Assembly (NCBI GenBank): GCA_903970305.1
Contig: CAJCID010000106.1
Span: 1-35,110 of the forward strand
DNA length: 35,110 nucleotides
Reading direction: 5' to 3'
Origin: Rhodospirillales bacterium
GTDB lineage: Bacteria; Pseudomonadota; Gammaproteobacteria; Burkholderiales; Burkholderiaceae_D
Shown: positions 16,657 through 24,883 of the stretch, in pieces
Position numbering within the stretch: the first letter of the stretch is position 1
How the letters are laid out: every line of letters begins with the position of its first letter
The notes under the pieces: model-generated
What the model was told of the DNA's origin: nothing
What the model saw: only the letters and a program-made list of their open reading frames with translations
The model's database searches: none
Made by a program: the position numbers and the translations under genes

Positions 16657-17294
16657 GCCGAACGCTGCGATCCGACCTGATGTTGGTGGCCGACTGGATC
16701 GAGCCTGGCTCGTCGGTGCTCGATCTGGGTTGCGGCGATGGATCTCTCTTGGCCTATTTGCAGGAAGAGAAGGGCTGCCGCTGCTACGGGGTGGAAATTG
16801 ATGATGCGAACGTGCTGGCGGGAATCGAGAACGGGGTCAACATCATCCAGCAGAATCTTGAGGAAGGACTCGCCATGTTTTCGGACAAATCCTTCGATAC
16901 GGTCCTGGAGTTACAGAGTCTGCAAGTGGTGCGTCAGACCGAGAAGATTCTGCGCGAGATCGGCCGCGTCGGCCGCTCCAGCATCGTGACCTTCCCGAAC
17001 TTCGCCTACTGGCGCAATCGGATCGCACTGGTAGGGGGACGCATGCCCGTCACCAAGACGCTACCCTACGAGTGGTACGACACACCGAACCTGCGCTTCT
17101 CGACGCTGGAGGATTTCGCCGATCTGGCACGCCAGAGCGGCTTTGAGATCGTCGAGCGCATGGCGCTTCACGAAGGGCGGCGCATCGACTGGCTGCCCAA
17201 TCTACGAGGCAGTCTGGCTGTTTTTCGGCTGCACCGGGTGCTCGGGAGCCCCGCTCCGGACGAGCCAGAGCGCATCGATTCGCCGGCCCCGTGA
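16653..17294 (+). CDS. metW: Methionine biosynthesis protein MetW
   Basis: A 213-residue class I methyltransferase-fold protein that supports MetX; in several proteobacteria MetX needs MetW for full activity. The SAM-binding motif [13 protein letters not shown] is at about residues 22-33, followed by [10 protein letters not shown] (motif II). The MetW-specific stretches [11 protein letters not shown] and [15 protein letters not shown] are intact. The start overlaps the metX stop (ATGA), so the two are translationally coupled and share the SAM-responsive leader. The last 20 residues are proline-rich and variable. Confidence 0.95.
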   Translation: MSRTLRSDLMLVADWIEPGSSVLDLGCGDGSLLAYLQEEKGCRCYGVEIDDANVLAGIENGVNIIQQNLEEGLAMFSDKSFDTVLELQSLQVVRQTEKILREIGRVGRSSIVTFPNFAYWRNRIALVGGRMPVTKTLPYEWYDTPNLRFSTLEDFADLARQSGFEIVERMALHEGRRIDWLPNLRGSLAVFRLHRVLGSPAPDEPERIDSPAP

Positions 17295-17343
17295 AGACCG
17301 ATGGCTTTTCGGTACACTGAGGACTTTGTCTGGGAAGGGTGCG

Positions 17344-18438
17344 ATGATGGGGGCTGCTCGACATTTCTCGACGGACTACCGACAGGCGCGTGAGCAGTTT
17401 CTTGCCGCGGTCGAGGAACAGGGCGCGAAGGCCGAATCCTTCGTCAACCCCGCCGCGAGAGGCGCCCTGGGCGAGGTTCTGTCCACCGACGTGGTTTGGT
17501 TGGGTCCGGTCGTGGCGTCGAACCTTCTGATTCTGATCTCGGGAACGCATGGCGTCGAAGGTTTTTGCGGGTCGGGGTGCCAGATCGCGGCGCTGCGCGA
17601 GGGCGCTTTCGCGCAGGCGGGGTCGAACACTGCGGTCCTACTCATTCATGCCATCAATCCCTACGGATTTTCCTGGCTCAGGCGGACCAACGAGGACAAT
17701 ATCGATCTGAACCGCAACTCGGTCGACCATGCTCATCCGCCTGCCTCGCACCCCGCCTACACGGGCCTGCATCCCCTCCTTCTTCCCGCCACCTGGGAGG
17801 GCGACGCCCGCGCCATCGCCGAGCGCGCCCTGGGGCAGTTCATCCAGGAGCACGGGGAGAAGGCCCTACACGCTGCAATCTCCCTGGGACAATACACTCA
17901 CCCCGATGGGCTCTTCTATGGGGGCTCAGAACTAGCGTGGTCGACTCGGCTGTTCCAGGACCTCCTGCGCCGGTTCGCGCAGGACCGACGACGTGTGGCC
18001 ATGATCGACTATCACACCGGTCTTGGGCCGTCCGGCTATGGAGAGCCGATCTATAGCGATGTCGATGCGCAGGGTCTCTCGCGCGCGCGCTCCTGGTATG
18101 GCGCAGAGGTCACTTCTGTCCACGAGAGCGGCTCGATCTCTGCGCTGGTCCAAGGACCTCTCATGAATGGGGCCCGCTGGGTCCTTCCCGAGATCGAACT
18201 GACCTCGATCGCGCTCGAGTTTGGAACTGTCGCGCCGCGCGAGGTGATGGAGGCCATGCGCGCTGAACAATGGCTCACCCTCCATGGCCAGCCCGATTCG
18301 GAACTCGCAAGGCAGATCAAGGCGCGCATGCGTGATGCGTTCTACGTGGATTCGGAGCAGTGGAAGGCGGCCGTGCTCGAACGCAGCAGCGAGATGATTG
18401 GACGTGCGTTGCACGCCCTGGCCCAGAACCTCTCTTGA
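17344..18438 (+). CDS. DUF2817 family M14-like zinc peptidase/deacylase
   Basis: A 364-residue protein of the DUF2817 family, related to M14 zinc carboxypeptidases. Zinc ligands appear as H69 and E72 (SGTHGVEGF) with the third histidine in DYHTGLG; the substrate-binding NEDNIDLNRN and the catalytic glutamate in ALEFGT are present. No signal peptide, so cytoplasmic. Substrate unknown. The start at 17344 follows GGGAAGGG and a TACACT -10-like box (17313-17318) with a weak -35; the frame is open upstream inside metW. Its stop overlaps the TTG of ampG (TTGA), linking it to uptake of cell-wall muropeptides, whose peptide or acyl groups it could trim; that role is inference. Confidence 0.85.
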   Translation: MMGAARHFSTDYRQAREQFLAAVEEQGAKAESFVNPAARGALGEVLSTDVVWLGPVVASNLLILISGTHGVEGFCGSGCQIAALREGAFAQAGSNTAVLLIHAINPYGFSWLRRTNEDNIDLNRNSVDHAHPPASHPAYTGLHPLLLPATWEGDARAIAERALGQFIQEHGEKALHAAISLGQYTHPDGLFYGGSELAWSTRLFQDLLRRFAQDRRRVAMIDYHTGLGPSGYGEPIYSDVDAQGLSRARSWYGAEVTSVHESGSISALVQGPLMNGARWVLPEIELTSIALEFGTVAPREVMEAMRAEQWLTLHGQPDSELARQIKARMRDAFYVDSEQWKAAVLERSSEMIGRALHALAQNLS

Positions 18439-19679
18439 GCACCGCGCCCGCGCAAGGCAAGTGGCGCGCGCTCTGGAACCGGCGCATGCTCATCTGCGGC
18501 TTTCTCGGCTTCACCTCCGGTTTACCCTTGTTTGTCCTGCTGAACCTGGTGCAGGCCTGGTTGCGTACCGAGGGCGTGACACTCAAGACGATCAGCCTGT
18601 TCGCACTGATCCAGTTTCCCTATACCTGGAAGTTCCTCTGGGCACCGGTCATGGACCGCTTTGCGATCCCCGGCTTAGGTAGGCGGCGTGGCTGGATGGC
18701 CCTCGCCGCACTGGCGGTGATGGGGGCGATCGCCGCTTTGGGACAGCTTGACCCCCGATCGCAGCTGGCGGCCGTGGTGGTCGTGGCGACCTTACTGGCC
18801 TTCTTTTCGGCGAGCCTGGACATTGTCATCGACGCCTTTCGCCGCGATATTCTGGCCGACTCCGAGCAGGGTCTCGGTACGGCCATCCACGTCAACGCCT
18901 ACAAGCTCGCAGGTCTCATCCCGGGTTCCCTCGCCCTGATCCTCGCCGATCATCTCCCCTGGGACGTGGTCTTCCCGATCACGGCTGCATTCATGTTGCC
19001 CGGGCTCGCGATGACGCTGGTTGTGGCCGAGCCGAAGTTGCGCGGCACCGCTCCGGTGAGCCTCTCGGACGCGGTGATCCTTCCCCTGCGCGAGTTCTTG
19101 GCGCGGGGCGGTTGGTCTCAGGCCCTCTGGCTTCTCGGGTTCATCTTCCTCTACAAGCTCGGTGATTCTCTCGCGACATCGCTCTCGACGGTCTTCTATC
19201 TCGATCTAGGGTTCAGCAAGACGCAGATCGGCCTGATCGCCAAGAATGTCGGCCTGTGGGCCAGTGTCGTAGGCGGGCTGCTGGGTGGGGCCTGGCTCCT
19301 CACACTCGGAATCAATCGCGGGCTGTGGCTGTTTGGCGCATTGCAGGTCCTGTCGATCCTGGGGTTCGCCGTGTTGGCCAAGGTGGGTGCCGAGCCGGTT
19401 GCGCTCGCCGTGGCGATCGGATTTGAGGCCTTCGCCAGCGTTGGCCTGGGAACGGCCGCATTCACGGCCTTTATCGCTCGCAGCACCGATCGGCGTTATA
19501 GCGCGACGCAGTTCGCCCTGTTCACGAGCCTCGCCTCCGTGCCCCGCACCTTTGCCAATGCCGGCGCGGGCCTGGTCGTCGAGCAGACTGGCTGGTTCAG
19601 CTTCTTTCTGATCTGCGCCCTTCTGGCCCTGCCCGGACTCTTCCTTCTCCCGCGCGTGGCACCCTGGCAGGCGCGTTAG
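18435..19679 (+). CDS. ampG: AmpG-type muropeptide permease (MFS)
   Basis: A 414-residue inner-membrane major-facilitator protein with about 12 hydrophobic segments. The start region (LICGFLGFTSGLPLFVLLN), KFLWAPVMDR and the DIVIDAFRRDIL motif in the fourth/fifth helix region are AmpG hallmarks. AmpG imports GlcNAc-anhydroMurNAc peptides for peptidoglycan recycling and beta-lactamase signalling. No ATG lies near the N terminus. TTG 18435 is preferred because it overlaps the DUF2817 stop by 4 bases; the first ATG, 18487, would remove part of the conserved N terminus. It converges on the secretion operon at 19709. Confidence 0.9.
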   Translation: MSTAPAQGKWRALWNRRMLICGFLGFTSGLPLFVLLNLVQAWLRTEGVTLKTISLFALIQFPYTWKFLWAPVMDRFAIPGLGRRRGWMALAALAVMGAIAALGQLDPRSQLAAVVVVATLLAFFSASLDIVIDAFRRDILADSEQGLGTAIHVNAYKLAGLIPGSLALILADHLPWDVVFPITAAFMLPGLAMTLVVAEPKLRGTAPVSLSDAVILPLREFLARGGWSQALWLLGFIFLYKLGDSLATSLSTVFYLDLGFSKTQIGLIAKNVGLWASVVGGLLGGAWLLTLGINRGLWLFGALQVLSILGFAVLAKVGAEPVALAVAIGFEAFASVGLGTAAFTAFIARSTDRRYSATQFALFTSLASVPRTFANAGAGLVVEQTGWFSFFLICALLALPGLFLLPRVAPWQAR

Positions 19680-19708
19680 CTGCGCCACGATCGCGGTACG
19701 ACCCGACC

Positions 19709-21424
19709 CTACTTCGAGACCACCGTGTACTGCAGCTGGAAGTAAACCCCGCGGTCTTGAAGATTGCCCCGGCCCGTGACGAGGCTGCTCGGATAGACAA
19801 GGCGGTAACCCTTCGAGAGATCCAGCTGAAGGCCGTGCCAATGAACCTGTGTGGCCAGACCGACCGAGGACAAGGTCACACCCGATTGTCCGATGTCCCG
19901 GCCGTGCCCGATGTCGTAAAACGGAATCAGCGAGATCTCGAGCGCCTGGCGTTCCTCGCGCAGGATCGGATAATTGAATTCGAGATTGACGATTTCTCCG
20001 GCGTCGCTTAAGAGCTGATTCTCCCGATAGCCGCGCACGGTCGCATCGCCACCGATTTCCATGTCGTCGAGCGGCAGCACATGACTGCGTGTGGCTTGAA
20101 TCGTTGCGCGCGCGACAAATTGGGCACCGTTGTCCAGGACTTGACGCGCGTACTGCGCCTGACCCAGCCAGATCGAGTAGTCGCGCTCTGGCTCGATGGT
20201 CGCGGGTAGCCCCGTCTGGGACTCCTCATTGTCCGATACGAAGCTAAAGGTCGAACGGATCGCAAAGACCTGCGTCGAGGACCGGTTGGTATAGTCCTGC
20301 ACGAAGCGCCAAGCTGGCGCCTCGGTGTCGCCATTGGGCTCGCCCGGAATGAACGAGAAAGGTTGGCCCAAGAGACTCGTCCGGTTTTGCCGGTCAAAGC
20401 GCATGAGGGAGACCGATAGGTGCTGCTGCAGACTGTCATAGAGCGTCTGCTCGATCCCGATGCCTGCGCTCACGAGCACGCTCTTGATCCCCAGGATACT
20501 GACCGGCTCCTCGGTGACCGCTGAATCGCCGTGATCGTACGCGAGGACCAATTGTGTGGCGGGCTGAATCAAAGGCATGTGCCAATGCACGCTACCGCTG
20601 AATGCCCCGTCTCCCTCGATCGGTTCTTCGGCAGTGATTTCCAGTAGGTCACCCTGACCGGTCAGATTGCGGGCCGAGCCACGCAAGCCGAAGGCCTCCG
20701 CACCGATCGATGGGGGACGATAGTTGTTGGCGTAGGCGGTCAGCGAGTAAGGTGCGGCGCGCGTGACATCGATATCCAGATCAGCTTCGCCCAGAGCCGA
20801 GCCGGGGACGAGCCGCGCATTCATCTGGCTGATCAGAGGATCGGCCAAGAGCAGCTGGAAGCGCTCCCTCAACGTGTCGATGTTCAACACCTTGTCTTGT
20901 TCGTCGAGCCGGCTCGTCACATAGCGCGGATTCAGACCTTCTAGACCGGATAGGTGGACGGCACTGAGCCTTCCTTCGACGATGGTGACGACGAGGGTCC
21001 CCGCTTCGAGGGAGCCTTTCTTCAGCAGGGCGCCCGAATTGATATAGCCGGCGTCGGTGTAGTGACGGGTGACGGCTCTGCGCAGATTCTCAAGATCGGC
21101 TGCATCGAGTGTGCGGCCGATGTACGGTGTCGCGAGCGCTTCAAGTTCGCCTGCCGCAAAGACGGTGTTGCCCTCGAACTCGATGCGCTCGACCCGCACT
21201 GTCGGTCCGCCGTGCAGCAGAGACGGGCTCGACTCTTCGGGGGCGACGGGCGGCAGCTGAAAGAACCCATCGGGCCGGTCGGGAAGCAATTTTGGCTGAG
21301 GAGCCTCGAGTTCATTCAGATGCTCATTCGGATCGGCCGCCCGGCAGATGCCGGCCAGCGCGAAACCAAGTAGAAAAACTGCTGCCCTACGAACTGTGGA
21401 GCCCACTCGGGGGGTGCAAATCAA
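19709..21424 (-). CDS. Two-partner secretion outer-membrane transporter TpsB (ShlB/FhaC/HecB family)
   Basis: A 571-residue outer-membrane protein that exports the TpsA partner. It has a signal peptide (STVRRAAVFLLGFALAGICRA), a proline-rich N-terminal linker, two POTRA domains (first with VRVERIEFEGNTVF, second with LSAVHLSGLEGL), and a beta barrel with the loop-6 motif VRGYREN that is diagnostic of FhaC-like Omp85 transporters. It ends in an aromatic-patterned beta strand (VYFQLQYTVVSK), although the last residue is lysine. Start TTG 21424 is chosen because GGAG lies 8 bases upstream and TTGA overlaps the tpsA stop; GTG 21406 is a possible alternative. Last gene of the CHAT-tpsA-tpsB operon. 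Confidence 0.92.
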   Translation of the reverse strand: MICTPRVGSTVRRAAVFLLGFALAGICRAADPNEHLNELEAPQPKLLPDRPDGFFQLPPVAPEESSPSLLHGGPTVRVERIEFEGNTVFAAGELEALATPYIGRTLDAADLENLRRAVTRHYTDAGYINSGALLKKGSLEAGTLVVTIVEGRLSAVHLSGLEGLNPRYVTSRLDEQDKVLNIDTLRERFQLLLADPLISQMNARLVPGSALGEADLDIDVTRAAPYSLTAYANNYRPPSIGAEAFGLRGSARNLTGQGDLLEITAEEPIEGDGAFSGSVHWHMPLIQPATQLVLAYDHGDSAVTEEPVSILGIKSVLVSAGIGIEQTLYDSLQQHLSVSLMRFDRQNRTSLLGQPFSFIPGEPNGDTEAPAWRFVQDYTNRSSTQVFAIRSTFSFVSDNEESQTGLPATIEPERDYSIWLGQAQYARQVLDNGAQFVARATIQATRSHVLPLDDMEIGGDATVRGYRENQLLSDAGEIVNLEFNYPILREERQALEISLIPFYDIGHGRDIGQSGVTLSSVGLATQVHWHGLQLDLSKGYRLVYPSSLVTGRGNLQDRGVYFQLQYTVVSK

Positions 21425-24400
21425 TGTGCACACTCCACGTTCCAGGCGAGGAGATCCGCCTTCGGTCCCTGTTGGGCGACCGATGACCCGGACGCGAGCG
21501 GATCGGCGCGTACCAGGTCCCTTGCCGAGGGTGCGAATCCGCCGCGACCTCCCTCTGCCAGTGAACTGCCAGCACTTCCGTGGCAACGGTCATGGCCGAG
21601 GTTACCGTCGGTCAGAAACTTCTCGGCGAGGACAGAGAGACTGGCCGAGAGGTTCAGTGCGGGATTGGTGATCTGGACCGTCCCGCTCAGACCCGTGGGA
21701 GCTGCGGCCTGGATGACGTTAAAGCCAAAGACATCCGGCTCGAACTCATAGGGTGTGGAGCCCCCGACAAAGAGGTTGCTGCCACTGGGGACCAGCGCGG
21801 CGACGTCAATGGAGACATTGCCGCCCGTCGCCTTGGCGGCGACGGTATTGGCCTGAATGAAACCCGAATTCAGTACCAGGGCGCCCGCGTTGATCGAAAT
21901 GTTGCCGCCGTTTCCTGAGGGCCCGAAGACCGAGGTCGTGATCTCCGATTGGCTCAGATCGACCACTCCGTTGCCCCGAATCGTGATCGAGCCCCCGTTC
22001 CCATCGTAGGCATCGGTGGAGATCGCACTCGGGTCAAGGAGCAGTTCGCTGCCGAATTGGATCCGGATGTTGCTGGCTGCCGTGCGGCCCAGGGCCAGCG
22101 CCGTGATCTGCGCATCGCCAGACAGGGTGATTTGAGGAGCGGTCACGGACAACAGAGTGGGCGTGAAGTCCACGGTATTCGGGGCCAGCCCGGCATTCGT
22201 GATCGAGAGTTCGCCTCGATTGCTCAGAGTAATCGAACGGCCCGCATCGACAGTGACGTTACCGGCCTGACCCAACCCGTAGAAGAGCGACTCTGCATCG
22301 ATGCTGCTGAGATAGCCCGTCACGAGGATGTCTTGTGCGGTGACCAGGACGTTCCCGGCACGACCGGTGGGAGAATTGGTCGACGTGGAGATCGAGCCGC
22401 CGTTTTCGATCAGGAGTGAATCGTTTGCATGCACGCTGACCGTCCCGGCGTTGCCGGCCTGAAGTCCGGGCTGTGGGTCCGAGATGCTTGTCACGCCGGT
22501 CGTGATGCGTAGTTCGTTGGCGTTGATGAGAATATTCGCCGCACTGAAGTCGACCGAACCGGCATTGCCCAGCAAGAAGGTATCCGCCGAGATCTCTCCG
22601 CCATCGAGGATCGTCGCATCGCCCGAGACCGTGACCCGCACATCCCCTCCCCGCGCGGAGGAACTGGTCGCGAACATACTGCTGGAAATGCCTGCGATCG
22701 TGTGGCCGTCGCCGTTGATGTAGAGCGAACCGGCACTCACCTGAACCGGACCCGCGTTCCCCGAGGAGAGTTGGGAGTCGGAACTGATGGCTCCTCCGTC
22801 GACGATCGAGAGCAGTCCGGCGACCGCGACATTGATGCTTCCGGCGTTACCTTCTGCCTGTTCAGTATTCGTCGATATGCCCGTCTGAAGCGCGATGCCC
22901 TCGCCATTGATCGACAGAGAGCCCGCCTTCACCTGTATCGCCCCGGCATCGGCTGCCGATGCGGTGATGCTGTTGATGTCGGCGCCGCCGATGATGCTGA
23001 GCGCGCCTGGCGTCGTCACGGTGATGCGGCCTGCGGGCCCGGATAGGGCGGACTGTGAATCACTTGAAATGCCGGTGAACGTACCGGCGCTTCCCAGTAG
23101 CGCAATGTTCGCGGCCGATACGTTCACATTTCCGGCGACCCCGGACACGCCGTTCGAGTCCGAGCCGATCGAAGCGCCGTTGGACACGGTCAGATTGCCC
23201 AAGGCGCTCACCGAGACATCGCCACCGGCGCCCGTAGTGTAGGTGCTGCCGCTGATGAATCCAAAATTGACCAGCGAGATCGAGCCCGTGGCTGCAATAT
23301 CGACGTTCCCCGCATTGCCCGTGCCCGAGTGGGCGGTGCTGAAGATTCCGGCGGGGGGGATTGCTGCGCTGCCATCAATGCTCAGGGACGTGGTTTGCAC
23401 GCTGACGGATCCGGCATTGCCGCTCGAGGCGGCATCAGAATAGATCTGCGCACCGGAGGCGAGCGACATCGGTCCGGTCGTGGTGACTGAAATCGAGCCC
23501 GCGTTACCGGCGGACTCACTGGTCGCCGCGATCGAGCCGGTGTTCACAAGCCCCATTGGACCGGAGAGCGCGATCGTGATTGCGCCGCCATTTCCGGTGC
23601 CCGCGGGCGTATCGGTGTAGATCCCCGTATAACTACCGTTCGCGTTGGAGCCATCGATGCTCAGCGATCCGGCGTGCAACTGAATTGCGCCCGCATTACC
23701 CGAGGCCAGCGATTGGGAGTAGATCTCGGCACCGCTAGTGATACCAAGACCTTGTGCGACGGCGATCTGGATCGGACCGGCATCGCCCGTGGCGCTCGAC
23801 TGGGAGAAGATCGCCGCGCCGGTCGTCACGCTCATCGGCCCGGAAACATTGATCGAAACCGGACCGGAGCTACCGCTCGATTCCGTGGTGGACGCGATGA
23901 TCCCGAGGTTGACCATGCTCAATCCGCCTGTCGCGGTCACCTGGATCGTCCCTGCGTTCCCGGTGCTTCCCCCTGGGGCGTCGGCGAACAAACCGGTTTC
24001 GTAGATGCTGCCCTTCGAATCGATCGAGATCGTGCCCGCACTGACGAGGATATTGCCGCCGTTCTGGATCGTGGCCGACGTGCCGATCTCGGCCCCGTTG
24101 CTGATCGTCAAGGCGCCATGAACGGCGGGAAGGCTACCGGTGAAGGGAACTTCTACGGCGTCTCCTCCGACGGCGGCGATACGGATATCGCCCGGTCCGC
24201 TGGTGAAGACTGCCGAGTCGTCGACCACCACATCACCTCCAACCAGGCTGATCGGGGCGTTGGCCTGGTCGAGAAAGGTGTTGTTCCCCACGGTGAGCGT
24301 GGCGCGAGTGGTACCAAGGAAACCAAAGGCCTCGGGCGCCATTGCAGAGAAGGTGCTGACATGGCCCAGGTCGGAGTAGAAACGACCATCGGCGAATTTC

Positions 24401-24879
24401 AGGTAATTGGCCGTGCTGATGTGCAGTGCCGCCGGTACGTTGACCGTCGCGCCCCCACCGAAGGTCACGCCTGCGGGATTAATGAAAAAAAAGTTGGGTG
24501 CTCCGCTTGCGGCCGTGACGTTCAGGACGCCTTCGAGTGTCGACGCCGTGCCTCCAGTGACCCGGCTTATGATGTTGGCGATCCCGGCCGTCGAGGTCGT
24601 GAAATTGGCTGACTCGCCGCCTGCCAGATTGAAGATCGAGAAGCTTTGAAAAAGATTGGCACCCGAGAGGAGACCGAGACTCTGGGGGATCGCGTAATTC
24701 GGACCCGTGAGGCTTTGCGCAGGATGTCCAAGGCTCGAATCCGTTCGGATCTGGGCCGACACCGGGCTTGTCGTCGCGGCACACAGAACGACGAGCGCGG
24801 CAGACCGAAGTGTTGACCGCGTGGTGGCGCAGGGCAGGGACCATGCGCGTGGGACGGGATGCCGGTGGAACAGGTTCAT
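21421..24879 (-). CDS. Filamentous haemagglutinin-like exoprotein TpsA
   Basis: A 1152-residue secreted beta-helix protein. The signal peptide ends near residue 42 (SPVSA). The TPS secretion domain spans about 43-270, with NLFQSFSIFNL and NPAGVTFG (residues 134-141; NPNGI-type motif). From about 290 to 900 comes a long series of degenerate 20-25-residue rungs, many starting GNAGxI/V and alternating SLSIDG-type and GxMSLxxGAxI-type units, predicted to continue the helix. The C terminus has RCHGSAGSSLAEGGRGGF and a second cysteine two residues from the end (ECAH), a cysteine pair like that used by HMW1-type proteins to stay anchored. ATG 24879 gives the signal peptide; it lies 4 bases after the CHAT gene. 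Ligand unknown. Confidence 0.92.
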   Translation of the reverse strand: MNLFHRHPVPRAWSLPCATTRSTLRSAALVVLCAATTSPVSAQIRTDSSLGHPAQSLTGPNYAIPQSLGLLSGANLFQSFSIFNLAGGESANFTTSTAGIANIISRVTGGTASTLEGVLNVTAASGAPNFFFINPAGVTFGGGATVNVPAALHISTANYLKFADGRFYSDLGHVSTFSAMAPEAFGFLGTTRATLTVGNNTFLDQANAPISLVGGDVVVDDSAVFTSGPGDIRIAAVGGDAVEVPFTGSLPAVHGALTISNGAEIGTSATIQNGGNILVSAGTISIDSKGSIYETGLFADAPGGSTGNAGTIQVTATGGLSMVNLGIIASTTESSGSSGPVSINVSGPMSVTTGAAIFSQSSATGDAGPIQIAVAQGLGITSGAEIYSQSLASGNAGAIQLHAGSLSIDGSNANGSYTGIYTDTPAGTGNGGAITIALSGPMGLVNTGSIAATSESAGNAGSISVTTTGPMSLASGAQIYSDAASSGNAGSVSVQTTSLSIDGSAAIPPAGIFSTAHSGTGNAGNVDIAATGSISLVNFGFISGSTYTTGAGGDVSVSALGNLTVSNGASIGSDSNGVSGVAGNVNVSAANIALLGSAGTFTGISSDSQSALSGPAGRITVTTPGALSIIGGADINSITASAADAGAIQVKAGSLSINGEGIALQTGISTNTEQAEGNAGSINVAVAGLLSIVDGGAISSDSQLSSGNAGPVQVSAGSLYINGDGHTIAGISSSMFATSSSARGGDVRVTVSGDATILDGGEISADTFLLGNAGSVDFSAANILINANELRITTGVTSISDPQPGLQAGNAGTVSVHANDSLLIENGGSISTSTNSPTGRAGNVLVTAQDILVTGYLSSIDAESLFYGLGQAGNVTVDAGRSITLSNRGELSITNAGLAPNTVDFTPTLLSVTAPQITLSGDAQITALALGRTAASNIRIQFGSELLLDPSAISTDAYDGNGGSITIRGNGVVDLSQSEITTSVFGPSGNGGNISINAGALVLNSGFIQANTVAAKATGGNVSIDVAALVPSGSNLFVGGSTPYEFEPDVFGFNVIQAAAPTGLSGTVQITNPALNLSASLSVLAEKFLTDGNLGHDRCHGSAGSSLAEGGRGGFAPSARDLVRADPLASGSSVAQQGPKADLLAWNVECAH

Positions 24880-24883
24880 GGGA

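Noticed and set aside
23674..24612. A 312-codon plus-strand frame
   Set aside because: Shadow of the repetitive tpsA gene; its apparent regularity reflects the repeats on the other strand.
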